Shown here: positions 8,128 through 15,958 of the stretch, in pieces
Layout: every line of letters starts with the position of its first letter
How positions within the stretch are numbered: position 1 is the stretch's first letter
Source: Bryobacterales bacterium
GTDB lineage: Bacteria > Acidobacteriota > Terriglobia > Bryobacterales > Bryobacteraceae
Length of the DNA stretch: 39,783 nucleotides
Direction: 5' to 3'
NCBI GenBank assembly: GCA_027459465.1
Contig: DAIDIH010000042.1
Coordinates: 1-39,783, forward strand
Position numbers and translations under genes: made by a program
The notes under the pieces: model-generated
The model's database searches: none
Seen by the model: the letters and a program-made list of their open reading frames with translations, nothing else
What the model was told of the DNA's origin: nothing

Positions 8128-9062
8128 GCGGCGCGCGAAAACGCCACGCGGACCAGGCTCCGCACCAGCAGCGCCGCCCGCTCCGCCTTACCAATCGCCG
8201 GACGCCGCTCCAGCACGTTGTAATCCTGCCGCTCGATCTTCTCGAGGACCCTCATCCCCCCGCGGCTGAACAAATCCAAGTCGAGCGCCAGCCTCTTGTC
8301 CACCGTCCCCACCAGCGGCAACCCTCGCTCGAACAATTCCCGCGCTACTCCCACCGCTTCGCGCATCGCCTCGCGAAAGCCCGGCGTGAACCGCCGCGCC
8401 ATCACTTCCTCTTCCTTGCACCCGTGCCTCCGCAGCACCTCGATCGGCAAATAGATCCGGTCTTTCTCCAAATCCACCGCCACATCCTGCCAGAAATTCG
8501 CCAACTGCAGCGCCGTGCACGTCGCGTCCGACATCCGGTCCCGTTCCGGATCGCGATACCCGCACAGCCGCAGCACCAGACGCCCCACCGGGTTCGCCGA
8601 ATTGCGGCAGTAACAGAACAGCTTCTCCCACGTCTCGTACCGGCTCACCACCTGGTCCTGCTCGAACGCGCGGATCAGCGCCCGGAACAGCGCCGGTTCG
8701 AGTTCATACTGCTTTGCTGTCCCTTCAAGCGCCGCGAACACCGGATGCCGCGTCCGCCCTTCATACATCGCATCGAGTTCCCCGCGCCACCATGCGAGCA
8801 GCCGCAGGCTCTCCGCCTTATCGCCGATCTCGTCGCCCAAATCGTCCGCCCAACGGCAGAACGCATATACGTTGTAAAAGTCCTGGTGCAGATGCCGCGG
8901 CAGCAGCACGCTCACAACATGAAAATTCTCGTAGTGATTTGTCGCCAGCCACCGCGTGTAAGCCAACGCGTCCGCCTGACCCCACTTACGCTCCATCAGC
9001 GCCGGGCGCTGCACATACTCGGCCGGCATCAGATAGCCGGTCTCAACCGCCTCGCTCGTCAC
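8124..9062 (-). CDS. hpnC: HpnC-type squalene synthase (hydroxysqualene-forming)
   Basis: The enzyme (312 residues from the GTG) has HYENFHVVSVLLP at about 43-55, the first aspartate motif DDLGDE at 73-78, the HpnC-typical RNSANPVGRLVL at about 153-164, and the second motif QLANFWQDVAVDLEKDRIYLP at 186-206 (shown in part). HpnC converts presqualene-PP to hydroxysqualene for HpnE. I choose the GTG at 9060-9062 because it overlaps the stop of the upstream dehydrogenase by 4 bp, as elsewhere in this operon; an ATG 11 codons later (9029) is an alternative. The longer open frame further upstream overlaps the dehydrogenase gene and is not real. hpnE, needed to complete squalene synthesis, is not in the window. 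Confidence 0.87.
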   Translation of the reverse strand: MTSEAVETGYLMPAEYVQRPALMERKWGQADALAYTRWLATNHYENFHVVSVLLPRHLHQDFYNVYAFCRWADDLGDEIGDKAESLRLLAWWRGELDAMYEGRTRHPVFAALEGTAKQYELEPALFRALIRAFEQDQVVSRYETWEKLFCYCRNSANPVGRLVLRLCGYRDPERDRMSDATCTALQLANFWQDVAVDLEKDRIYLPIEVLRRHGCKEEEVMARRFTPGFREAMREAVGVARELFERGLPLVGTVDKRLALDLDLFSRGGMRVLEKIERQDYNVLERRPAIGKAERAALLVRSLVRVAFSRAA

Positions 9063-10090
9063 GGGATGATCGCGGTCTTCATGTGACCATTGTGGCTCGT
9101 CAAATGATGCATCACCTCGAGCAGATTCTCGAGCGGTTCCACCCGGTTCACGAAATCCCGCGCTGTCGCGCCGCCTTCGGTCACGATCTCCAGCGCCCGC
9201 AGCACATGCGCCGGCGTGTGATGGAAGCTCGCCATGCATGTCAGGTTCGAATAATGCATCAGCGACGTGTCGATCTCCACCGTCGTCCCGTTCGGACAGC
9301 CACCGAAGAAATTCACCACGCCCCCGCGCCGCGCCAGACGCACCGCCGTCTCCCACGCCTCCGGCCGCCCCACCGCCTCGATCACCGAGTCCGCGCCTCG
9401 CCCGTCCGTCAACCCGCGCACTTCCTCAACCAGCGTGCCGCCGTCGTCGCGCGCAATCAGGCCCTCGTCCGATCCCATCTGCCGCGCATGTTGTAACTGC
9501 ACCGCCCGCCGTCCGATCGCAATCACCCGCGCGCCCAGCACCTTGGCCATCTTCACGAACATCAGGCCAATCGGCCCAAGCCCGATCACCGCCACCGTAT
9601 CGCCCGGCCGCACGCCCGTCTCATCCAGTCCCCGCAGCGCGCAGGCCAGGGGCTCGCACAGCGCCGCGTCCTGATAAGACACGCTCGCCGGCAGCTTATG
9701 CGTGTTCCGCTCCACGATCCGCGCCGGAATCCGGATATACTCCGCATACGCGCCGTTGTTGAAAAGCAGATCCTCGCAGAGATTTTCCTGCCCCCGCCGG
9801 CAGTAAAAACACACTCCGCACGGAGCGGAATTGGCCGCCACCACGCGGTCGCCGGGATGGAATCTCTTCACACCCGGACCCACCTCCGCCACGTCGCCCG
9901 CCAACTCGTGGCCGAATAAAGCCGGAGGCACGATCATCCGCGCATGATATCCCCGCCGGAACACCTTCACATCGGTCCCGCACGTCAACGCCGAACGCAC
10001 CCGAACCAACAGGTCGCCCGGCTCGAGCCTCGGCACCTCCACGTCCTGAATCCGCAAATCTTCCCGGCCGTACAACACGGCCGCTCTCAT
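9059..10090 (-). CDS. Zinc-dependent polyol/alcohol dehydrogenase (MDR), second of two
   Basis: This 343-residue medium-chain dehydrogenase is of the sorbitol/threonine dehydrogenase type. Catalytic zinc ligands are C37 (TCGTD), H61 and E62 (FGHE) and E146 (CEPLAC); the structural zinc has C91, C94, C97 and C105. The nucleotide site is GLGPIG at 170-175, and the strand after it ends in IGRR rather than an acidic residue, which hints at NADPH. It lies in the hopanoid operon between another MDR gene and hpnC (4-bp overlap). Substrate is not shown by sequence; reduction of a hopanoid ribose or oxidation of a polyol are the options I favour. ATG at 10090 is chosen; a GTG at 10108 would overlap the upstream gene. 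Confidence 0.85.
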   Translation of the reverse strand: MRAAVLYGREDLRIQDVEVPRLEPGDLLVRVRSALTCGTDVKVFRRGYHARMIVPPALFGHELAGDVAEVGPGVKRFHPGDRVVAANSAPCGVCFYCRRGQENLCEDLLFNNGAYAEYIRIPARIVERNTHKLPASVSYQDAALCEPLACALRGLDETGVRPGDTVAVIGLGPIGLMFVKMAKVLGARVIAIGRRAVQLQHARQMGSDEGLIARDDGGTLVEEVRGLTDGRGADSVIEAVGRPEAWETAVRLARRGGVVNFFGGCPNGTTVEIDTSLMHYSNLTCMASFHHTPAHVLRALEIVTEGGATARDFVNRVEPLENLLEVMHHLTSHNGHMKTAIIP

Positions 10091-10095
10091 CCGTT

Positions 10096-11154
10096 TCAAT
10101 CCTGCCACCTTTGAGGCTGCACCATAATTTTCAGCGAGCGCTCTAACGGATGCAAGGCCAGCTCAATCCCGTCCCCGATCTCATCCAGCGCAACAATGTC
10201 GGAGATCAAGTCTTCAACCGGCAGCGCTCCACTAAAAACCAAATCGGCCGACTCTTTCTGCAAATCGACCGACGCACTATAAGAGCCCAGCAATGCCCGC
10301 TCACCGACACAGACGTCGGCGCCGGATACTTCGATTCTTTCTTGATGCGAAGTCTGGGCGAACAGTAATATTTTCGCACCGGGCCGGGTCCCCTCGACGG
10401 CCTGCTCCACAATCCCCCGCGCCGAAGCGGCCACGATCGCGAAGTCCGCTCCCCGGCCTTCCGTCAGCTCCCGCACATGCTCCCGGAATCGCGCGTCCCG
10501 CGGATCGTACGCCGCCAACGCGCCAAACTTCTCCGCCATCCCACGCCGGTGCTCCATCGCGTCCGTCACTAGCACCGCCGCGCCCGCCCGCCGCGCCAGC
10601 ATCGTGAAAATCAACCCGATCGGCCCCTGCCCCAGCACCACAACCACGTCCCCATGCCCCGCCCCCAGCATCGCGAATCCCTTCACGCACGTGTTCACCG
10701 GTTCCACAAACGAAGCCCGCTCGAACGCCACGCCCTCCGGTATCTTCTCGATGCCCCGCCGGACAATCCAGTCCATCGCTCGCACATACTGCGCGAATCC
10801 ACCGCCCGCCGGCTCAAACCCCGCCGTCACTCCAACCCGCTTGTACACCGGACACTGCGCGTACAGCTTATGCCGGCAATAAAAACAATCCATACACGGG
10901 ATATGGTGAAATACCACCACGCGATCGCCCGGCTCGTACTCCCTCACCCCCGCCCCCACCGCCGCGATCACGCCCGCCGTCTCATGTCCGAATACCCTCG
11001 GCGGCGCCAGCAGGTCGTACTCGATCTTCTTCAGGTCCGTGTGGCAGATCCCGCAGCTCTCCACCTGGATCAACACTTCGCCGTCGCCGATCTCCGGCGT
11101 CGGAATCGACTCGACTCTTACCTTCTGATTCCCCAGGTACACCGCCGCCCGCAT
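10096..11154 (-). CDS. Zinc-dependent polyol/alcohol dehydrogenase (MDR), first of two
   Basis: The 352-residue product is a medium-chain dehydrogenase with catalytic zinc ligands C37 (CGICHTD), H57-E58 (FGHE) and probably E151 (VEPVNTC), structural zinc cysteines C87, C90, C93 and C101, and the Rossmann motif GQGPIG at 175-180. D198 at the end of the second strand (LVTDA) suggests NAD(H), unlike its neighbour. The two enzymes are only moderately alike, so they are not a recent duplication. Start at 11154 has GGGAGAGG ahead and matches the family N-terminus (MRAAVYLG); the longer frame upstream is rejected. It follows hpnG by 70 bases and precedes the second MDR. Role in hopanoid side-chain chemistry is inferred from position. 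Confidence 0.85.
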   Translation of the reverse strand: MRAAVYLGNQKVRVESIPTPEIGDGEVLIQVESCGICHTDLKKIEYDLLAPPRVFGHETAGVIAAVGAGVREYEPGDRVVVFHHIPCMDCFYCRHKLYAQCPVYKRVGVTAGFEPAGGGFAQYVRAMDWIVRRGIEKIPEGVAFERASFVEPVNTCVKGFAMLGAGHGDVVVVLGQGPIGLIFTMLARRAGAAVLVTDAMEHRRGMAEKFGALAAYDPRDARFREHVRELTEGRGADFAIVAASARGIVEQAVEGTRPGAKILLFAQTSHQERIEVSGADVCVGERALLGSYSASVDLQKESADLVFSGALPVEDLISDIVALDEIGDGIELALHPLERSLKIMVQPQRWQD

Positions 11155-11224
11155 CGCCGAAGGCACCTCTCCCAGGCGCCCCTGAGCCAGCGCGTGCGCC
11201 GCAAGCCCGCCGATTTGTCCGTCC

Positions 11225-11899
11225 TTAGAACCGGCAGCCGGCAAGACCGTCTCCTAACTGAATCGATGCCTCCTCGCACCGCCGCCCAAAGCGAATCAGG
11301 GCCGCTAGCCTCTTCGGCCGCCCGATCGCCGCCAGCGCAATCCGGCTACGCGAAAACCGCCCATCCGGCCCCCGGTATCGATTGAAGTCCATCGGCATGT
11401 CCTCGTTCGCTCCGTCCGTCACCACGCGAATGCAATAGAACGGTAACCCCTGCTCCTGCGCCGCCGCCGCTACTCCGGCGGCTTCCATCTCTACAGCCGC
11501 GGCGCCCGTCGCGGCCAATTGCCGCTTCTCCCACGCCGTGCTCACTACGCGGTCTTCTGACAGGATCCGGCCCCTCAAAAACCGCGCCGGACACTCCGGC
11601 ACAGCAGCGGTCCAACTATTGACCGCCGTTCCTACTAGAATATCGCCAACCGCCAGGTTCGCGTCGAGCGCCCCGCAGTACCCCGTGCTCACCCACGCCC
11701 CCACCTCGCCCGCCGCCTCTACCGCCTCCCGCGCCAACTTCGGCCCCGGACCGTTGGCCGCCAGCACCACCCGGCGCCCCGCCCACTGCCCTTCAGCCAA
11801 ATAATCAATCGGCGCTCGCATCCTTCGTACTCCGCTCAACAACCTCACAATCCCGTCGAACTCCCGCCGCTCCGCGGCCACAAATCCCAGCGTGCTCAA
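11225..11899 (-). CDS. hpnG: HpnG, adenosylhopane nucleosidase/phosphorylase
   Basis: This 224-residue protein belongs to the purine nucleoside phosphorylase (PNP_UDP_1) superfamily. Markers are AANGPGPKLA near 47-56, STGYCGALDANLAVGD near 71-85, AAAVEMEAAGVAAAA and then CIRVVTDGANED, the usual base-binding and ribose-binding segments. HpnG removes adenine from adenosylhopane to give ribosylhopane, the precursor of bacteriohopanetetrol. The start is a TTG at 11897-11899 that overlaps the hpnA stop as TTGA; a GTG six codons later is an alternative. The enzyme presupposes HpnH, which is not in the window. 70 bases separate it from the first dehydrogenase downstream. Confidence 0.82.
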   Translation of the reverse strand: MSTLGFVAAERREFDGIVRLLSGVRRMRAPIDYLAEGQWAGRRVVLAANGPGPKLAREAVEAAGEVGAWVSTGYCGALDANLAVGDILVGTAVNSWTAAVPECPARFLRGRILSEDRVVSTAWEKRQLAATGAAAVEMEAAGVAAAAQEQGLPFYCIRVVTDGANEDMPMDFNRYRGPDGRFSRSRIALAAIGRPKRLAALIRFGRRCEEASIQLGDGLAGCRF

Positions 11900-12900
11900 C
11901 TCGCGATGCTCAGCCTCCGCGCCTCCGGCACATAACCGTTCGCCTGAAACCACTCCACCGCTCGCTCCAGCCCTTCTTCCACCGGCCTCGGCGCAAACCC
12001 CAGTTCCCGCCGCGCCTTCTCCCAGCTCACGAACATCTTCTTCTTCGCCATCCGCACCGCATCGAGCGGCGCCCGCGGCTCCCGCCCCGTCACCCGCGAA
12101 ATACCCGTATCGATCATCCCCGTGAAATACGCCATCGCATAAGGAATCTTCCACCGCGGCGCCGGAATCCCGCTGATCGCCGCCAGCTTCCCCAGAATCT
12201 GCTCGAGCGTCAGATTCTGGCAGCCCAGAATGTACCGCTCTCCCTCCACACCCCGCTCGCACGCCTGCAGATGCCCCATCGCCGTGTCCCGCACATCCAC
12301 CAGGTTCAACCCCGTCTCGATGTAAGCCGGCATCCGCCCCAACAGAAAATCCAGAATGATCCGCCCCGTCGGCGTCGGCTTGAAATCGTGGTCTCCCACC
12401 GGCGCCGTCGGATTCACAATCACCACAGGCACCCCCATCCGCGCGTACTCGAGCGCCACCCGCTCGGCCTGAAACTTCGACCGTTTGTAGTCGCCCGCCA
12501 TTTCCGCCTCGCCCACCGGCGTCGTCTCGTCGCCTTCCCCGCCCGCCGGAATCCCGATGCACCCCACCGTGCTCGTGTACACCACCCGCTCGGCGCCCTC
12601 CCGCAGCGCGGCCTCCAGCACGTTCCGCGTCCCCTCTACGTTCGAACGGAACATCTCCGCCCGGTCCCGCGCCCACAGCCGGTAATCCGCCGCCGCGTGA
12701 AAAATCAGCCCGCACCCCGCCGCCGCCCGCTCCACCGACGCCGCATCGCGCAGATCGCCTTCCACGCGCTCGGCATCCAGTTCCCGCAGCCGGCTCCCCG
12801 GACGCGCCAGTGCCCGCACCGTGTAGCCGCGCTCGTTGAGCAGCCGCGCGATGTGCCAGCCCAGAAACCCCGTGGCTCCCGTAACTAGTACTGGTTTCAT
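11896..12900 (-). CDS. hpnA: HpnA, hopanoid-associated sugar epimerase (SDR)
   Basis: The 334-residue protein is an extended short-chain dehydrogenase. It has the NAD site TGATGFLG at residues 7-14, a FHAAADYRLWARD segment typical of HpnA, TSTVGCIG for the catalytic Thr/Ser strand, the DYKRSK catalytic Tyr-x-x-x-Lys, and the NPTAPVGDHDFKPTPTG block that is highly conserved in hopanoid-associated epimerases. Its exact substrate is unsettled in the literature; a sugar on the hopanoid head group is assumed. The ATG at 12900 begins the Rossmann fold directly and is preferred over the longer frame, which would run into shc. It lies 14 bases after shc and overlaps hpnG by 4. Confidence 0.9.
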   Translation of the reverse strand: MKPVLVTGATGFLGWHIARLLNERGYTVRALARPGSRLRELDAERVEGDLRDAASVERAAAGCGLIFHAAADYRLWARDRAEMFRSNVEGTRNVLEAALREGAERVVYTSTVGCIGIPAGGEGDETTPVGEAEMAGDYKRSKFQAERVALEYARMGVPVVIVNPTAPVGDHDFKPTPTGRIILDFLLGRMPAYIETGLNLVDVRDTAMGHLQACERGVEGERYILGCQNLTLEQILGKLAAISGIPAPRWKIPYAMAYFTGMIDTGISRVTGREPRAPLDAVRMAKKKMFVSWEKARRELGFAPRPVEEGLERAVEWFQANGYVPEARRLSIAS

Positions 12901-12914
12901 AAGGCGCGCAGCCT

Positions 12915-14840
12915 TTAGCCGCGGCCTGCGCTCCTCGCCTGGAGAAAACAATTCAGCGCCATCACCGGAAATGAGTGCCGGTATAAGTGATAACTCAGGT
13001 AGAACACCCTCGGAAATCCCGTGCCTGTGGCCAAATCCTCGTCCCAGGTTCCGTCGCTCGTCTGCGTCCGCAGCAGATACTCCACCCCGTCCTTCAGACT
13101 CGCGCTCGTCGTGTCTCCGCCCGCCAGCAGCGCCAGCACCGCCCACGCCGTCTGAGATGGCGTGCTCGCCGCCGCCACATAGCGGTTCTCATCGTAGCTG
13201 GCGCAACTCTCGCCCCAGCCGCCGTCGAAGTTCTGGTTCGCCCGCACCCACTCAAGCGCCCGCTGCACCGGCGCTTCCAACTCGCTCACCCCCGCCGCCG
13301 CCAGCCCACGCAACGCCAGGAATGTGCCGTAGATGTAATCCACGCCCCACCGGCCGTACCAGCTTCCGTCCTGCTCCTGCGCCTGCAAAAGATACTTCAC
13401 GCCGCGCTCGACCGCCGGATGATTCTGGCTCACCCCGCAGGCGCACAGCGCTTCGAGCACTCGCCCCGTGATGTCCGGACACGTCGGGTCCAGCATCGCG
13501 TTATGGTCGGCGAACGGCACGTAGCTCAGCGACTCCCAGTTGTTGTCCACATCGAAAGCCGCCCACCCGCCGTCCTTCGACTGCATATCGAGCAGCCACT
13601 TCACCGCCCGCTTGACCGCCGCCGACTGCGCCGCCGGCTTTCCCTGCGCCCGGCTCAGCGCCAGCAGCACCATCGCCGTATCGTCAATATCCGGATAAAA
13701 CTCGTTGGCAAACTCGAAATACCACCCCGCCGGCTCCGTCTTCGGCCGCTTCACGCTCCAGTCGCCCTTGTGCCGCACTTCCTTACTCAGCAGCCAGTCC
13801 GCCGCCCGGCCCAGCGCAGCCTCCGGAGGCTCGCCCCCCAATCCCAGCGCATAGCCCGCTATCGCCGTGTCCCACACCACCGAAAAACACGGCTGGAAAT
13901 AAAACCCGCGCTCGTCGTCCACCATCAGCCGGTCGAACTGCCGCTGCGCTTCCACCCGCTCCGGATGATCCGCCGGATACCCAAGCAGATCGAGCGCCAT
14001 GATCACATACATCATCGGCGGATAAATCGCACCCAGCCCGTCGGTGTACCGCGTCCGCTCGAGCATCCACTGCTCCGCCTTCCGGATCGCCTTCTCCCGC
14101 ACGTTCCGCGACCCGCGCTTCTCCCACCACTTCAAGAACCGGTCGGCCTTATAAAAGAAACTCCGCCAACTGAAAAACTTCGCGCCTTCCGCAAACTCCG
14201 TTTTCACGCCAGGCACAAACAGTTCCTGCAGGTCGAATCCTTTCGGCACGGGACGCCGCGGGTCGAACGCATGAACGATCGCCAGCGGAATCACGATCGC
14301 CCGCGTCCACGACGACATCTGGTAAATGAAATTCCCCGGCAGCAGCATCAGCTCCGGCGGAACCGTCGGCGCGCCGTCCCGCGGATACAGCCCGAACAGG
14401 CTCAGGTTGATCTTCACGTAGCTGTTCGCCGCCTGAATCCCGCCCAGCGCCAGAATCCGCTCCCGCGCCCGCTTCAGCCGCGGATCGTCGTAGTCGAGCC
14501 CAGCCAGCTTCAGCGCAAAATACGCCTTCACCGTCGCGCTCACCTCCGACGGCCCCTGCGGATAAATGTTGAATCCCCCGTCGGGTAACTGCCGCGCCAG
14601 AATGCTCTCCACCGCCCGGTCGATCCGCTCGCGCTCCGGCGGATTCCAAACTCCATCCACCGGCGCGTGCAGCCAAAGCTGCAGCAGAATCCAGTCGCTC
14701 TCGAGCGTGGTGTCCGCCGTCAGTTCACCCCACCAGTAACCGTCGCGATGCTGCCGCTCCAGCAACCACTCGGTCGCCCGCGCTACCGCGCGCGTCGCTC
14801 CGCTCGACAACGCCTCCGCGACCGGCATCGTCTGACTCAT
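12915..14840 (-). CDS. shc: Squalene-hopene cyclase
   Basis: This 641-residue class II triterpene cyclase turns squalene into hopene/hopanol at the membrane. The catalytic acid motif DIDDTA is at residues 384-389, and QW repeats are seen (for example QDGSWYGRWGVDY, NFDGGWGESC, SKDGGWAAFDVD, SDGTWDED). The N-terminus has WLLERQHRDGYWWGEL and TLESDWILL, also conserved in the family. Length fits the usual 630-680. The ATG at 14838-14840 overlaps the ispH stop (ATGA), so the two are translationally coupled; the longer open frame upstream lies inside ispH in another frame. Confidence is very high. Confidence 0.97.
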   Translation of the reverse strand: MSQTMPVAEALSSGATRAVARATEWLLERQHRDGYWWGELTADTTLESDWILLQLWLHAPVDGVWNPPERERIDRAVESILARQLPDGGFNIYPQGPSEVSATVKAYFALKLAGLDYDDPRLKRARERILALGGIQAANSYVKINLSLFGLYPRDGAPTVPPELMLLPGNFIYQMSSWTRAIVIPLAIVHAFDPRRPVPKGFDLQELFVPGVKTEFAEGAKFFSWRSFFYKADRFLKWWEKRGSRNVREKAIRKAEQWMLERTRYTDGLGAIYPPMMYVIMALDLLGYPADHPERVEAQRQFDRLMVDDERGFYFQPCFSVVWDTAIAGYALGLGGEPPEAALGRAADWLLSKEVRHKGDWSVKRPKTEPAGWYFEFANEFYPDIDDTAMVLLALSRAQGKPAAQSAAVKRAVKWLLDMQSKDGGWAAFDVDNNWESLSYVPFADHNAMLDPTCPDITGRVLEALCACGVSQNHPAVERGVKYLLQAQEQDGSWYGRWGVDYIYGTFLALRGLAAAGVSELEAPVQRALEWVRANQNFDGGWGESCASYDENRYVAAASTPSQTAWAVLALLAGGDTTSASLKDGVEYLLRTQTSDGTWDEDLATGTGFPRVFYLSYHLYRHSFPVMALNCFLQARSAGRG

Positions 14841-15820
14841 ACCCTCAGCTCGGCGCTCCCTCCGCCGATCACCGGAAGTTGGAATCGCACGTCTTCTTGT
14901 TTCAACTCCATCTCCTCGAGCAACCCGAATCCGAACTGCGACTTCAGCGTCCAGATCAGGTCCTCCACCAGCACCTCCGGCGCCGACGCCCCCGCCGTCA
15001 CAGCCACCGTCTGCACACCCTTCAGCCACTCCGGCTTCATCTCCCCGGCATCGTCCACCAGATACGCCGGCACGCCTTCCTTCTCGCAAACCTCCACCAG
15101 ACGCCGCGAGTTCGAGCTGTTCTGGCTCCCCACCACCAGCAACATATCGCACAACGGAACCACCGCTTTCACGCCTAACTGCCGGTTCTCCGTCGCATAA
15201 CAAATATCCTGGCTCTTCGGACCCTGAATCGCCGGAAACCGCTCCCGCAGCCGCGCAATAATATCCTTCGTCTCATCCAGGCTCAGCGTGGTCTGGGTCA
15301 GATACGCCATCTTGTCCGGGTTCGGCACTGCCAGGCGGTCCACATCCTCCACCGTCGAAACCAGAACCGTCGACTCCGGCGCCTCACCCAGCGTCCCGAT
15401 CACTTCATCGTGACCCGCATGCCCGATGAGGATGATCGTATACTGCTGTCGCGCGAACTTCACACATTCCAGGTGGACTTTCGTCACCAGCGGGCACGTC
15501 GCGTCAATCACCTGCAGGTTCCTCGCCTTGGCCTCCGCCCTCACCGCCGGCGACACCCCATGCGCGCTGAAAATCACCCGGGCGCCCTCGGGAACTTCTT
15601 CCAGCTCTTCTACGAAAATCGCCCCGGCTCGCCGTAACTCATCCACTACGTGCCGGTTATGCACAATCTCCTTCCGCACATACACCGGCGGCCCATATAA
15701 GTCGAGGATGATCTTCACTACATCGATCGCGCGCACCACGCCCGCGCAAAATCCCCGCGGCCGGAGAAGGATTATCTTCTTCGCGGCGCCGTCAAGCGTC
15801 TCGGTCGTATGTTGCGGCAT
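14837..15820 (-). CDS. ispH: 4-hydroxy-3-methylbut-2-enyl diphosphate reductase
   Basis: The 327-residue enzyme is the last step of the MEP pathway and makes IPP and DMAPP through a [4Fe-4S] cluster. The three cluster cysteines are C25 (RGFCAG), C109 (DATCPLV) and C207 (DICYATENRQ). Substrate-site motifs VHNRHVV, SAHGVSP, GHAGHDEV, TQTTLS and VGSQNSSNS are all present, and the active-site glutamate lies in TENRQ. It is the first gene of the operon, so isoprenoid supply and hopanoid synthesis are linked. An extended -10 promoter sits at 15835-15843, only about 15 bases before the ATG, and no Shine-Dalgarno is visible, so the leader is very short. Confidence 0.96.
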   Translation of the reverse strand: MPQHTTETLDGAAKKIILLRPRGFCAGVVRAIDVVKIILDLYGPPVYVRKEIVHNRHVVDELRRAGAIFVEELEEVPEGARVIFSAHGVSPAVRAEAKARNLQVIDATCPLVTKVHLECVKFARQQYTIILIGHAGHDEVIGTLGEAPESTVLVSTVEDVDRLAVPNPDKMAYLTQTTLSLDETKDIIARLRERFPAIQGPKSQDICYATENRQLGVKAVVPLCDMLLVVGSQNSSNSRRLVEVCEKEGVPAYLVDDAGEMKPEWLKGVQTVAVTAGASAPEVLVEDLIWTLKSQFGFGLLEEMELKQEDVRFQLPVIGGGSAELRV

Positions 15821-15834
15821 AGGCGGAAACGATT

Positions 15835-15843
15835 ATTATAGCA
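15835..15843 (-). promoter_or_regulatory. Extended -10 promoter of the ispH-hopanoid operon
   Basis: TGCTATAAT on the minus strand is a perfect extended -10 element (TGnTATAAT). No -35 is seen 16-18 bases upstream. The predicted start lies near 15828, about 8 bases before the ispH ATG. Confidence 0.6.
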
Positions 15844-15924
15844 ACACGGGTTCCACCCATTTTTCTCCTTCAAAACAGGACCGCCCGGTATTGTTTCGCT
15901 ACCCTCGTCCCGCTCTCCCGCTCT

Positions 15925-15933
15925 TGATAGAAT
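15925..15933 (+). promoter_or_regulatory. Extended -10 promoter of the sensor-like/transglycosylase pair
   Basis: TGATAGAAT matches TGnTATAAT at 8 of 9 defined positions less one and lies 26 bases before the ATG at 15959. It overlaps the in-frame ATG at 15932, which argues that translation begins at 15959. It faces away from the ispH promoter about 90 bases away. Confidence 0.45.
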
Positions 15934-15958
15934 GAAAACGAACCTGCGGCGCCACTCG

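Noticed and set aside
11900-12715. Extended N-terminus of hpnG
   Set aside because: The upstream part is an out-of-frame reading of hpnA; the TTG at 11899 with the 4-bp overlap gives the normal family length.
14841-15203. Extended N-terminus of squalene-hopene cyclase
   Set aside because: It lies within ispH in another frame; the ATG at 14840 overlaps the ispH stop and matches the family start.
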